Source of the DNA: Bacteroidales bacterium UBA4360
Lineage (GTDB): Bacteria > Bacteroidota > Bacteroidia > Bacteroidales > UBA932
Length of the DNA: 64,000 bases
Direction of reading: 5' to 3'
Assembly: GCA_002393945.1 (NCBI GenBank)
Contig: DGSO01000019.1
Span: 62,001-126,000 of the forward strand
Made by a program: the position numbers and the translations under genes. This document shows positions 52,314 through 61,249 of this stretch, one piece after another. The first letter of the stretch is position 1, and each line of letters begins with the position of its first letter. The notes below the pieces were generated by a model that saw only the letters and a list, made by a program, of their open reading frames with translations, ran no database searches and was not told where the DNA came from.

Positions 52314-53045
52314 ATGAAAAAAATTTTTGCTTTTCTCGCAATTGCGGCAATGGTAGCAGTTGGATGCTCCAAAACCAATGACAATGGAGGTAAGAAACGC
52401 GGCGGTGATGACAAACCCAAGTATGAGCAGCCTATCACCATTGACGGAAACTTCGATGACTGGGCAAAACTTGACGCTTCCAAGATTGCAACAGCTAAGA
52501 GCGACCCTGATGCTACCAAAACAGCACTGAAGCTTGTTAAGGTATATGCAGACAACGTCTTCGTTTTCGTTTATTTCGAGTGGGACAAGGATCAGATTTC
52601 TTACGAAAAAGATGTAGAGCACGTTCCTTTTCACGTTTACATCAACGGTGATGGAAATGCCGCTACCGGTGGATTTGCAGACCAGTGGACCGATGCCTGC
52701 ACTGATGTCATGATGGAAGGTTTCATTTATCCTGACGCCGTTCTCGGTTCATACGAACCCGGTCTCTTCAAATGGGTCGGTGAGGCTAACGGAAGCGGCT
52801 GGGACCCCAACTGGGAGAGCCTTGGCGACATAAGCGGCATCACAAAGGGTGCTGGTGTCGAAGGCAAGTATGAGTTCCAGATCACTCGCGAACTCTATCC
52901 CGTTGGCAAACTTGCCGACAATTTCTCCATTGGCTTTGACATTCAGCAGGGCTGGAATTCTGTTGGCATTCTTCCCAACGCAGCTCCTACCGATGACAAC
53001 CCCGGTGGCCTTGCCCCTTCACTTCAGGTTGTAACCGTCAAGTAA
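52314..53045 (+). CDS. surface lipoprotein with one DOMON/CBM9-like module
   Basis: A 243-residue lipoprotein (AAMVAVGC lipobox). After a basic linker, residues 40-243 form one beta-sandwich starting ITIDGNFDDWAKLD, with YADNVFVFVYFEWDK and VPFHVYINGDGNAATGGFADQWT. This is typical of the CBM9-like/DOMON carbohydrate-binding fold often found as the third gene after SusC/SusD. A surface glycan-binding role is therefore likely. It is followed by a strong hairpin and is related to the lipoproteins at 55962 and 59096. Confidence 0.8.
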   Translation: MKKIFAFLAIAAMVAVGCSKTNDNGGKKRGGDDKPKYEQPITIDGNFDDWAKLDASKIATAKSDPDATKTALKLVKVYADNVFVFVYFEWDKDQISYEKDVEHVPFHVYINGDGNAATGGFADQWTDACTDVMMEGFIYPDAVLGSYEPGLFKWVGEANGSGWDPNWESLGDISGITKGAGVEGKYEFQITRELYPVGKLADNFSIGFDIQQGWNSVGILPNAAPTDDNPGGLAPSLQVVTVK

Positions 53046-53061
53046 TTTTTATGTTCACTTT

Positions 53062-53093
53062 GCCATGGGCGGGAAGTTCCGCCCATGGCTTTT
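53062..53093 (+). terminator. hairpin terminator or attenuator inside the operon
   Basis: A perfect 11-base stem, GCCATGGGCGG (53062-53072) with CCGCCCATGGC (53079-53089), loop GAAGTT, followed by TTTT. It falls between the DOMON-type lipoprotein and the first DUF4874/DUF4832 gene. It may lower expression of the downstream enzymes relative to SusC/SusD. Confidence 0.75.
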
Positions 53094-53107
53094 AAACCAG
53101 AGTTTCC

Positions 53108-54502
53108 GTGAAATCATTCAGCAGATTTTTCCTCTACCTTCTGACTGCCTTTTCCATCGCACCTTCATGCGAAAAGGCCGGAGAAGAGGACGATATTCCC
53201 GGCATGGAAGTAGTCCATTATCAAAGCACTGATAGAATAATAGCCAACCCTGAGCGTGGTTTCTACAGCGCCCAGGAGATTCGTAACGTGTCTGGTAAGG
53301 GAATATCCCAAGACGGGATTTTGGCCAACCGAAAGAACTACCGCACATTGTATCTTCTTGAATTCCACCTCACGGATTTTGTAGCTTCGGACATCTCCGA
53401 AGATTATCTTCAGGCAATAGGGAGATACTTCGCTTCCCTTCGCGCCGGCGGCGCAAAATGCATCCTTCGCTTCTGCTATTCCAATGGCTATTCAGAAAAA
53501 GACAAACCATGGGATGCTACTCCGGAGCAGGCGCTCCGTCATATTGCCCAGCTTAAACCGCTTCTCCAAGAATACTACGATGTTATTTTTGTAGTACAGG
53601 CCGGATTCATCGGAAGCTGGGGAGAATGGTATTATACCGAAAACTATAATGACAATGCGTCCCGCAAGGCAATCGTGGACGCCCTGCTGGATGCGGTTCC
53701 TGACTGCCGTCAGATTGAGCTCCGCACTCCAGCCTTCAAAATGAGCCTTTACGGCTATGCTTTAGCCGATACCATAACCCGTGCAAGCGCCCATCAGCCC
53801 ACACCGCTTGGACGAATCGGCGGTCACAACGACTGCTACCTGGCCAGCGCAAATGACCAGGGCACCTACCGCGGAAACAATGACCGCGCCTACTGGGCCG
53901 CAGAGTCTGCATATACGATAATGGGAGGTGAAACATGTGGCGTATCAGCATTCTGCCACTGCGAACCCCAGCCCGACAATAGCAAAGCTGTTGGTGTCCT
54001 TGCCGACATGGCCACCAACCACTTCACCTACCTGAATCAAGGCTACAACCCCAACGTCCTGTCAAGATGGAAATCCGAAGGCTGCTTCGAAGAGATTCAA
54101 AAGCGCCTCGGCTATCGATATGTACTCGACAAGGGCCAGTTCACAAAGAATCCACAGGCAGGTGGAGAGTTAAGGGTGGTCCTAAAACTGCACAATGAAG
54201 GTTTTGCTCCTGTCCAAAACCCCCGCGACGCAGAACTCGTGATCACAGACGAAGATGGCAAGGTGTTGAAGACTTGGGCATTGGAATCCGATCCCCGATA
54301 CTGGATGCCCGAAGAAACAATTGTGATAGACCAGACCGTAACACTTCCGGATGACCTTTCCGGAGAGATTACTCTCTCTTTGAATCTTCCTGACCCCTGC
54401 GACAATCTTCACGCAAATCCCCTTTATTCCATTCAGTTTGCAAATGAAGGCGTTTGGAACGAATCTGCCGGTTACAACGAACTTACAACATTTACGCTTT
54501 AG
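53108..54502 (+). CDS. DUF4874/DUF4832-type lipoprotein, candidate glycosidase (1 of 3)
   Basis: A 464-residue lipoprotein (AFSIAPSC lipobox), starting at GTG 53108. Residues 40-210 correspond to the DUF4874 type (IANPERGFYSAQEI, YLLEFHLTDF, CILRFCYSNGY) and 230-464 to DUF4832 (RWKSEGCFEEIQKRLGYRYVL), with a beta-sandwich end. The N-terminal half looks like a TIM barrel. Two glutamates stand out: E173 in GFIGSWGEWYY and E275 in IMGGETCG. They recur in both paralogues in this window. This resembles the acid/base and nucleophile pair of retaining glycosidases, but no activity is known to me. Confidence 0.75.
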   Translation: MKSFSRFFLYLLTAFSIAPSCEKAGEEDDIPGMEVVHYQSTDRIIANPERGFYSAQEIRNVSGKGISQDGILANRKNYRTLYLLEFHLTDFVASDISEDYLQAIGRYFASLRAGGAKCILRFCYSNGYSEKDKPWDATPEQALRHIAQLKPLLQEYYDVIFVVQAGFIGSWGEWYYTENYNDNASRKAIVDALLDAVPDCRQIELRTPAFKMSLYGYALADTITRASAHQPTPLGRIGGHNDCYLASANDQGTYRGNNDRAYWAAESAYTIMGGETCGVSAFCHCEPQPDNSKAVGVLADMATNHFTYLNQGYNPNVLSRWKSEGCFEEIQKRLGYRYVLDKGQFTKNPQAGGELRVVLKLHNEGFAPVQNPRDAELVITDEDGKVLKTWALESDPRYWMPEETIVIDQTVTLPDDLSGEITLSLNLPDPCDNLHANPLYSIQFANEGVWNESAGYNELTTFTL

Positions 54503-54508
54503 AGAACA

Positions 54509-55933
54509 ATGACAGTCACCCCTGGACACATATCCCTGCTTTTAGGCGCTGCGCTTCTGCTATTATCCTGTGATTTGTCGATCAATGCGATTGCACCGGA
54601 AGAAGATCAGGACAATAATACTACTCCCGCTCACGAAATTTCTGTGACAGACCCAGAAGAAGACCTTGGAGGTGTCCGTCTGTCCTTCACGGAATCCTCC
54701 AAAGCCATTGTAAATCCAGAAAGGGGTTTTTACAAGGCCGTGGGTGACATTCGTAGCGCCGGCAGTCCGATCTCCACTTCGGCGGCGAAAGCGGTTCGTG
54801 CCGAGGGAATGACTCTTGCCTATGTGGGTTTCTATCTCACAAATTTCATGGACGGAGACATCTCGCAGGCATACCTCGACATGATTCAGAAGTCCATGGA
54901 CGCTTTCCGGAACGCCGGTATCAAATGCGTTCTTCGCTTCGCCTACCAAAACAGTGAAAGCTCAAAGCCATGGGATGCGCCTGTTGATGTTGTCCTCCGG
55001 CATGTTGAGCAGCTTACCCCCATCCTTCAGAAGAATGAGGACGTGATTTTCCTGCTCCAGGCCGGTTTTGTGGGCGTGTGGGGAGAGTGGTACTATACCG
55101 CCAATTTCAAAATGAATCCCAGCTCTGATGCCGATTACGAACCGCGCAGAAAACTTGCCCGGGCCCTACTGTCGGCCCTGCCTAAGTCACGTCAGATTGC
55201 CTTGAGGACTCCCCAGTTCAAGATGAGGATGTTCAATCTTGCACTGAAGGACACGCTTACCGCAACTACTGCACATGACGGTTCCGACCTTTCACGTATT
55301 GCCGGCCATAATGACTGCTTCGGTGCCTCCTCTACAGACTACGGCACTTTTGACAACGAAAACAACGACCGTACCTTCTGGAAATTCGACTCCCGCTACA
55401 CCATTATGGGCGGAGAGACCTGCCAGGTATCAGACTTCTGCACCTGCGATGCCTCTGTCAAGGATATGGAAGACTATCACTGGACATACTTGAACAGCGG
55501 CTACAACGGCTCTGTGCTCAACCGGTGGAAATCTTCCGGTTGCATGGACGGCATAACAAATCGCCTTGGATACCGTCTTGTACTGAAGGATGTCTTTTAC
55601 AGCGAAAATCCTTCCAAGGGAAGCCCGATCAACATTAAACTGCGTTTTTGCAACTACGGATTTGCAGCGCCTATGAATCCCAGGAATGCAGAGATTGTCT
55701 TCGTCGCCCAAGATGGAACACAAAACCGTTTTAAACTGACGATTGACCCCAGAGACTGGCATCCTGGATGGCATGTTGTTGAGACAGAATTTGATCTGCC
55801 TTCTGACAATGGCACATTCTACCTTGCCCTCGAAGACCCTCTTCTTCCCGGACGTCCCGAGTATAGCATAGCTCTGGCAAATGACGGCGTGTATGACAAC
55901 AATACAGGATGGAACAAGCTGTTTGAATTGTAA
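54509..55933 (+). CDS. DUF4874/DUF4832-type lipoprotein, candidate glycosidase (2 of 3)
   Basis: A 474-residue paralogue of the preceding gene, separated from it by 6 bases, with a lipobox (LLLLSC). The order is identical: IVNPERGFYKAV, CVLRFAYQN, GFVGVWGEWYY with E193, IMGGETCQVS with E303, then LNRWKSSGCMDGITNRLGYRLVL. A C-terminal beta-domain (YGFAAPMNPRNAEIVFVAQDG) completes it. The tandem arrangement and high similarity indicate duplication, while different flanking DOMON lipoproteins suggest division of labour. Substrate unknown; GalNAc-containing polymers are the first choice because of the neighbouring genes. Confidence 0.75.
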   Translation: MTVTPGHISLLLGAALLLLSCDLSINAIAPEEDQDNNTTPAHEISVTDPEEDLGGVRLSFTESSKAIVNPERGFYKAVGDIRSAGSPISTSAAKAVRAEGMTLAYVGFYLTNFMDGDISQAYLDMIQKSMDAFRNAGIKCVLRFAYQNSESSKPWDAPVDVVLRHVEQLTPILQKNEDVIFLLQAGFVGVWGEWYYTANFKMNPSSDADYEPRRKLARALLSALPKSRQIALRTPQFKMRMFNLALKDTLTATTAHDGSDLSRIAGHNDCFGASSTDYGTFDNENNDRTFWKFDSRYTIMGGETCQVSDFCTCDASVKDMEDYHWTYLNSGYNGSVLNRWKSSGCMDGITNRLGYRLVLKDVFYSENPSKGSPINIKLRFCNYGFAAPMNPRNAEIVFVAQDGTQNRFKLTIDPRDWHPGWHVVETEFDLPSDNGTFYLALEDPLLPGRPEYSIALANDGVYDNNTGWNKLFEL

Positions 55934-55961
55934 TTATCTAATCCTAAATAACAACACCATT

Positions 55962-56696
55962 ATGAAAAAAATCATTTCCTTTCTGGCTATGACAGCCATG
56001 ATTATGGCCGTTTCCTGCAAGCCCGACAACGAAGGCAGCAAATCGGGGAAAAACGGAAAAGAAACGAAAGAGCCCGCCATTTCCATCAAGATCGACGGCG
56101 ACTTCACCGACTGGGCCAACCTTAAAGCTGACGTTTTCGCATCTGCAAAAAACAACCCCAATTCGCCTTGGGACGCTGTGAGTGAAATCCGCTGCTGTGC
56201 AGATGCTGACTTTGTCTACTATTACATCCGCTTCGACAAAGATGTCCTGAAAGAGCAGATGGAAAATAGCGAGGCGCTGCCTATCCGTCTTTGCATCAAT
56301 ACTGACGGCGAATTCACCTCCGGATATGCCAGCTACTTCCTTGAGGCCTACGACTTCATTATCGAAGGTCCCCTTGCAGATGCCGCAGGCGCATGGGGCG
56401 ATTATGACGGCACCCTGCACCAGCGCGTTAATGGAAGCTGGAGTGAACTTTTGAAACCCGGCAGCAACTTGGTTGCAGGCAAGGGCGCAGGCAATGAATA
56501 TGAAATCCTGCTTGCCCGTGAAATATTCAACAATGCAGTTCCTGCAGACCAGAAGATGGGAGACGAGTTCTACACCGGAATCCGCTTCTACGGTAACGGC
56601 GGATGGGGCGAACTCTCCAACATGCCCAACTCATCCACTGAAGAGGGAGATGGCAACGGCTGGGGCCACCTTATCAAGGTTACTACCGTAAAGTAG
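55962..56696 (+). CDS. surface lipoprotein with one DOMON/CBM9-like module
   Basis: A 244-residue lipoprotein (MIMAVSC lipobox) closely related in plan to the protein at 52314: ISIKIDGDFTDWANLKADVF, CCADADFVYYYIRFDK, LPIRLCINTDGEFTSG and GFYGNGGWG-type strands at the end (RFYGNGGWGELSN). It has no catalytic motif and should bind glycan at the surface. ATG 55962 is used because it begins the lipoprotein signal; the longer frame from 55881 overlaps the preceding gene. Together with gene 54509 it repeats the enzyme plus binding-protein cassette seen at 52314-54502. Confidence 0.78.
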   Translation: MKKIISFLAMTAMIMAVSCKPDNEGSKSGKNGKETKEPAISIKIDGDFTDWANLKADVFASAKNNPNSPWDAVSEIRCCADADFVYYYIRFDKDVLKEQMENSEALPIRLCINTDGEFTSGYASYFLEAYDFIIEGPLADAAGAWGDYDGTLHQRVNGSWSELLKPGSNLVAGKGAGNEYEILLAREIFNNAVPADQKMGDEFYTGIRFYGNGGWGELSNMPNSSTEEGDGNGWGHLIKVTTVK

Positions 56697-56702
56697 TTTC
56701 TG

Positions 56703-57401
56703 ATGAGATACTTTTTTACTGCCATCCTGTGTCTGGCATTCCTTTCGGGCTGTCAGACGCAGGATGTCAGTTCCTTTTGGAATAAGCATAGTCTGGATTA
56801 TTCGGATATCGGCTCCGCGGAAGAACAGTTTGCCGACTTTGCCCTCCTCGCGGCATCGGCGCCGGAGCATGATGCCATGATGGCTATGGACGTGCTTTTT
56901 GACAAGATGAAGCAGGATACCGTAGCTTATTACATTTACACTAATTGGATCGATGGTTCCTTCTACACTATTCTTTCACCGTGCAGAAATGCGACCCTGT
57001 ACTCAAAAGCAGTAGACAGGATAACGGGAGACGGAATCATGAATCCAAATGAGTGTGAGCCCTTCTTAAAAAAGAGGGAATGGATACAGTACAACCGCAA
57101 GGGCTCTTTGGCCACTGTCCCCGGATTGTACGCGAAGGGAACCCGCACACTGGTGCTGGTCCTGGACCTTGGCTGTCCCTCCTGCCGTGAAGCTTTGGAA
57201 AAACTGTCGGCAGATTCCCAGTGGGACGGCCTCAACAAAGTGGCCGTAGGCCTTGGAAACGGACCGGCTCCGGATGTCCAGGGGTGGGAGTATATCTTCC
57301 CGGAAAATGGCAGGGTGGTCTTCGATATACAAATGACGCCTGTCTATTTTGTGATTGCCGCAGACGGCACTGTTGAAAGCGGCTATACACCGGCACTTTA
57401 A
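56703..57401 (+). CDS. thioredoxin-like lipoprotein with DUF5106-type N-terminus
   Basis: A 232-residue lipoprotein (AFLSGC lipobox). Residues 20-120 resemble the DUF5106 helical domain (FADFALLAASAPEHDAMMAMDVLFDKM). The C-terminal 100 residues are thioredoxin-like with LVLDLGCPSCREALEKL (CPSC active-site pair) and MTPVYFVIAADGTV near the cis-proline. Such proteins sit in the periplasm or on the inner face of the outer membrane and handle disulfides. Its place between binding proteins suggests oxidative folding help for the secreted enzymes or a locus passenger; I cannot choose. Confidence 0.75.
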   Translation: MRYFFTAILCLAFLSGCQTQDVSSFWNKHSLDYSDIGSAEEQFADFALLAASAPEHDAMMAMDVLFDKMKQDTVAYYIYTNWIDGSFYTILSPCRNATLYSKAVDRITGDGIMNPNECEPFLKKREWIQYNRKGSLATVPGLYAKGTRTLVLVLDLGCPSCREALEKLSADSQWDGLNKVAVGLGNGPAPDVQGWEYIFPENGRVVFDIQMTPVYFVIAADGTVESGYTPAL

Positions 57402-57404
57402 ACA

Positions 57405-58967
57405 ATGAAAATGAAAAAGTTATTACTATCCATATCAGTTGTTGTGACCTCAATGACACTTGTTACCCTGGCATCATCCTGCACCACGCATGACGGGAAT
57501 GAAGAAGATGTCGAGGAGCCCGTACAGCCTGAGGACGATGGCAAGCCCAAGCCGGGCGACTACACTTTCACCGTATCTCCACTAAAAGGTCAGTGGGAAC
57601 CCGGAGACCAGATTCACATTCACGGTTCCTATGGCCCTGCAGCAGAAGTGTACACCCTGAAGGCAGCGAATATCTCTGCCGATGGCAAGACCGCCACCTT
57701 AAAACTTGACTCCATCCTTGACTATCTGACAACCCCGGACAATCTGTATGCATCATGGCCCGCCTCTGCCGTTCGTGCTGAAGAAGGCTTGATGGACGCT
57801 ACAACAACCTTCTCCGTGGCCAACATTCTCTTTGCGCAGGCATATCTGGAAGGCACGAACTTTACCTTTGACGATGCCTGTGCAGCCATATCATTCTCTG
57901 TCACCGGAGGCTACGACCGCATGCTGATTGCCGGATCTCAGCGTCCCGGACTGCGTTTCACCGAGTATACCAACGAGCACTCTTCTGCGCAGACCAGTTT
58001 CACCAAGGTGGTATCCGACGGATATCCCTTCCGCGAGGAGCCCCTTGCATCGGATGGAGAAACCACAACGCTCTGGTTCCCCGGAGGGGCAGTTCTAAAA
58101 GGCGGCTTCACCTTGTACTTCGGCAAAAATGGAGACTGGCCGGTGGCATATACATATGGCGAGGACGTGAACCTGAAGGCCGGCAAAACCCTGGAACTTG
58201 GCAATATAACCTCTAAACTTACAGCCTATGACGGCCCGGCGCCTAAAATGCCAGAAATGGGCAAAAGGACCAAGTACACCGTAGAGTTCAATGAGCTTTC
58301 CGGACTGTACCTCAGTGCAGACGAAACCTTCCTTTGGGGAGTCGGCGACAATGGAGACCTTGCCAGAATATCCTTTGAAGGGAAGCTCCTGCAAAGCAAG
58401 TTTTCCATTGGCGGGGATTCAGAAGCCGTAACTATCAATCCAGAAACCGGAGACCTTCTCATAGGTCTTGAGCCGAACGGAGTAGGCGTCGTAAAAGCCC
58501 CCGAATTCAACACCAAGGTAAAAACCTTATTCAATATAGCTGACGCCAAGAATTTTGGGAATGCAGGCATGGAAGGTCTTACTTATTATAAAGACGGCCT
58601 TGTATACGCCGGCACCCAGACAGGTTCCTACCTCTATCTGTGCAATCTTGAAACAGGCGAAGTTCTTTGGAGAAAAGGTTTGAGGGAAATGTACGGGACC
58701 ATAACCGAAATAGCCGATTTGTACTACGATCCCCTTACAGACTGGCTATGGGTAATTGATTCTGAATCAAGGCGCTTCTTTGCGCTCACTGGAGATGCCG
58801 AATCCATGCTGGGTTTCTATTCCGTAAAGGGAATAGAGAATCCCGAATCCATTTGTGTAGACCACACCCATAGCTGTATCTGGGTTGCCGATGACTATGG
58901 TTCCACCTCATACCTGTACCGTTTTGACTTTACGGGACTGGACGATGCTATTGTAAATACGAAATAA
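57405..58967 (+). CDS. lipoprotein with fimbrillin-like domain and SdiA-regulated-type beta-propeller
   Basis: A 520-residue lipoprotein (LVTLASSC lipobox). Residues 45-270 resemble the fimbrillin-like fold (FTVSPLKGQWEPGDQIHIHG, SWPASAV, NLKAGKTLELGNITSKL). Residues 280-520 form repeated four-stranded blades (LSGLYLSADETFLWGVGDNGDLARIS, DLLIGLEPNGVGVV, GLTYYKDGLVYAG, ADLYYDPLTDWLWVIDSE), typical of the SdiA-regulated beta-propeller family. Propellers of this type bind calcium or sugars and can hydrolyse phosphoesters, but no active site is evident. It ends the transcript; a promoter element follows in the 128-base gap. Confidence 0.72.
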   Translation: MKMKKLLLSISVVVTSMTLVTLASSCTTHDGNEEDVEEPVQPEDDGKPKPGDYTFTVSPLKGQWEPGDQIHIHGSYGPAAEVYTLKAANISADGKTATLKLDSILDYLTTPDNLYASWPASAVRAEEGLMDATTTFSVANILFAQAYLEGTNFTFDDACAAISFSVTGGYDRMLIAGSQRPGLRFTEYTNEHSSAQTSFTKVVSDGYPFREEPLASDGETTTLWFPGGAVLKGGFTLYFGKNGDWPVAYTYGEDVNLKAGKTLELGNITSKLTAYDGPAPKMPEMGKRTKYTVEFNELSGLYLSADETFLWGVGDNGDLARISFEGKLLQSKFSIGGDSEAVTINPETGDLLIGLEPNGVGVVKAPEFNTKVKTLFNIADAKNFGNAGMEGLTYYKDGLVYAGTQTGSYLYLCNLETGEVLWRKGLREMYGTITEIADLYYDPLTDWLWVIDSESRRFFALTGDAESMLGFYSVKGIENPESICVDHTHSCIWVADDYGSTSYLYRFDFTGLDDAIVNTK

Positions 58968-59001
58968 AGACATCATTCGAAATGTTCCGAAACGGTATTT
59001 T

Positions 59002-59043
59002 GAAACAAAGCGTAACTTAATCGGAATATTATCAATATATTTG
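59002..59043 (+). promoter_or_regulatory. candidate operator and -7 element for the downstream unit
   Basis: GAAACAAAGCGTAAC (59002-59016) matches the reverse complement of the DeoR-site candidate at 44017-44031 in 12 of 15 positions. TATATTTG (59036-59043) is an exact -7 element. The operator-like site overlaps the expected -33 region, as at the DeoR promoter. This suggests a second transcription unit under the same regulator. Confidence 0.45.
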
Positions 59044-59095
59044 TATGGAACAATAGACCAAACTACTGATACACTGAACATAACTAACAAACACC

Positions 59096-61186
59096 ATGAA
59101 AAACTTTCCCAAATATCTGTTCTTCGCAGTTGTAGCGGCCATTGGGCTCGTCTCGTGCGAAAAGGAGAAAGGAAATCCTCTGCTGAACCCTGAAGGAAGT
59201 CCGGTCAAGTTTACTTTCTCTGCAACGGAAGATTCCGAGACCTCAGCAACACTTAAGGTGGTTGCCGACGTCCCTGTACCGGCCGATGTTACCATCTCTC
59301 TTGCAGCGGATGCCAGCAACACTATGACAGAAATGACTTTCCCTTCGGAACTCATCGTCAAGAAAGGTGAGACCGAAGCTACGTGCAAACTTACTGTAGA
59401 CAAGGACGCACTGACTCCTGGAGTCACATACCAGGCAATCATAGTTGCTTCACTGGCTGACGTCCCTTTCGGAAAGGTTTCGATTCTTAAGATTTCTATC
59501 CCCATTCCTCCGCCGGTTCTGGTTGACGGAGACCCCTCTGACTGGTCCAAACTTCCCGGTGACTATGTAACCGAGATGATCTGCTCTGAAAGCGCCGAAC
59601 TGACAGGTCTCAAGAGCGCCAAGGTATTCTACGACGACAAGCTTTACGTGATTCTTGAAGTTTCTGACGAAGCTCTTGAGCAGGGTGTAACAGACGGCAA
59701 ACTGCGCCTGCATTTCTTCTTTGACGGAGACAACAGCAAGGCCGATGGCTACTATCATAAGTGGACGGATCCCGCAATCGACTGCATGCTTGAAGGCAAG
59801 ATGACGAACGGCGGAACATGGTGCGCCTTAGGATCCAGCTACTACAAATGGACAGGTACAGACCCCAATGTCTGGAGCGGTTCTTGGACTTCGGCCGATA
59901 TCACACCCACCTTTGAATATGCCGGAAAGGATAACTATTACGAGTGCTCCATGGATTACTCCACGTATCCCGGTGGCCTTGGCAAGGTTATCGGAATGGG
60001 CTTCGACATCCAGGATGGCGGTTACAACATTACAGGATTCCTGCCCAGCGCAGGACCGCTTGCCCAGGTGGTGAAGAATGGCGAGGCCATCCCCGAAGAA
60101 CCCGGAGTGGTTCCTGTTGTAGACGGAGACTTTTCCGAATGGAAGAGTATTCCTTCCATCCCCGGCGACGGAGCCTTGAACGTAATGAAGATGGCCCAGA
60201 CAGAAGATATGGTATACTTCTATCTGGAAGTAAAGAAAACAGAAGACGTCAAACTTGACGAAACCATGTCATTCGCTCACAAGATCATGCTCTGTTTTGA
60301 CAACGGAGACGGCAAGGGAGAATTTGGTGGAGAGCCTTGGGGCGGAGCAGGCTATGACAAGATTGTCGATATCTGGCTCATGCAGAATGGCGTTCCCAAC
60401 ATGATAACCTGGGGCCTCGACGGTTTCCTGCACAAGGAGGCCGACGGCGATGATATCCAGAAATATGAATTCTGCTTCAAGAAGTCTGCGGTTTCGGCTC
60501 TTGGCGGAGACTGCTTCCAGTATGGCGCATTCATCAACACCCAGCGCGTAGACAAATCCACCGGTACAGAGGTATGGGAAGGTGAAGACACCGCACGTAT
60601 CGGCAGCGCTCCGGCTCTTGACCAGCCCATGGCTGTGCAGGGAGAACTTCCCGAACCGGAACTTGTAACTATCAGTATTGACGGCGATATGGCAGAATGG
60701 GCTGACGTCGCAGCCTCCGTATCCGATACTGACGGCCCCATCCTTGTATTCAAGGCCACTTATGACGCTGAATACCTGTACTTCTACAATAAGAGAACCT
60801 GGCATGACGGTCTTTGGGGAGGTGGTTACTACTACTTTGAAATCGACACTGACAATGACGCTTCTACCGTTGTGGCTGATGTCAACGGCAACACTCCCGC
60901 CAAGGGCGTTGACCAGTGGATGTACCTCTTCCTGTTCACCGGTGAAGCTGGTGCCCCCACATTTGCAGCCGCACCTGAAGGAGGCGCAGTTCCTGAGACC
61001 TTGTTAACCAATGTGATTGCTAACGGAGCCACGGACAAAACGGTCATCGAAACGGAAGTGCGCGTGCCCCGAGCCAATCTTGGTGTGAAGAAGGGTGATA
61101 TCATAAGGGTTTATACCTGGGGAAACAAGAGCGGCGGCAATCTTAAATCAAAAGGCTTGGGCATTCCCATCAGACTTTCTAAGTAA
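59096..61186 (+). CDS. large surface lipoprotein with three DOMON/CBM9-like modules
   Basis: A 696-residue lipoprotein (AIGLVSC lipobox). Residues 28-135 form a beta domain of the Calx-beta or DUF4843 sort (ATLKVVADVPVPADVTISL). Three modules follow, each starting with the same motif: VLVDGDPSDWSKLPG (about 140), VPVVDGDFSEWKSIPS (about 340) and ISIDGDMAEWADVAA (about 522). It is the largest glycan-binding candidate in the locus and has no enzyme motif. It starts a transcription unit with its own -7 element at 59036 and ends in a hairpin at 61209. Confidence 0.8.
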   Translation: MKNFPKYLFFAVVAAIGLVSCEKEKGNPLLNPEGSPVKFTFSATEDSETSATLKVVADVPVPADVTISLAADASNTMTEMTFPSELIVKKGETEATCKLTVDKDALTPGVTYQAIIVASLADVPFGKVSILKISIPIPPPVLVDGDPSDWSKLPGDYVTEMICSESAELTGLKSAKVFYDDKLYVILEVSDEALEQGVTDGKLRLHFFFDGDNSKADGYYHKWTDPAIDCMLEGKMTNGGTWCALGSSYYKWTGTDPNVWSGSWTSADITPTFEYAGKDNYYECSMDYSTYPGGLGKVIGMGFDIQDGGYNITGFLPSAGPLAQVVKNGEAIPEEPGVVPVVDGDFSEWKSIPSIPGDGALNVMKMAQTEDMVYFYLEVKKTEDVKLDETMSFAHKIMLCFDNGDGKGEFGGEPWGGAGYDKIVDIWLMQNGVPNMITWGLDGFLHKEADGDDIQKYEFCFKKSAVSALGGDCFQYGAFINTQRVDKSTGTEVWEGEDTARIGSAPALDQPMAVQGELPEPELVTISIDGDMAEWADVAASVSDTDGPILVFKATYDAEYLYFYNKRTWHDGLWGGGYYYFEIDTDNDASTVVADVNGNTPAKGVDQWMYLFLFTGEAGAPTFAAAPEGGAVPETLLTNVIANGATDKTVIETEVRVPRANLGVKKGDIIRVYTWGNKSGGNLKSKGLGIPIRLSK

Positions 61187-61208
61187 AGATTCTCAATTTA
61201 ATGATTGC

Positions 61209-61235
61209 ATGAAGCCGGCTTCTGGCCGGCTTCAT
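61209..61235 (+). terminator. rho-independent-type hairpin
   Basis: A perfect 11-base stem, ATGAAGCCGGC (61209-61219) with GCCGGCTTCAT (61225-61235), loop TTCTG. The T-run after it is poor (ATATA), so it may be partial. It separates the three-module lipoprotein from the CE7-type gene. Confidence 0.65.
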
Positions 61236-61249
61236 ATATAAAGGATTGT

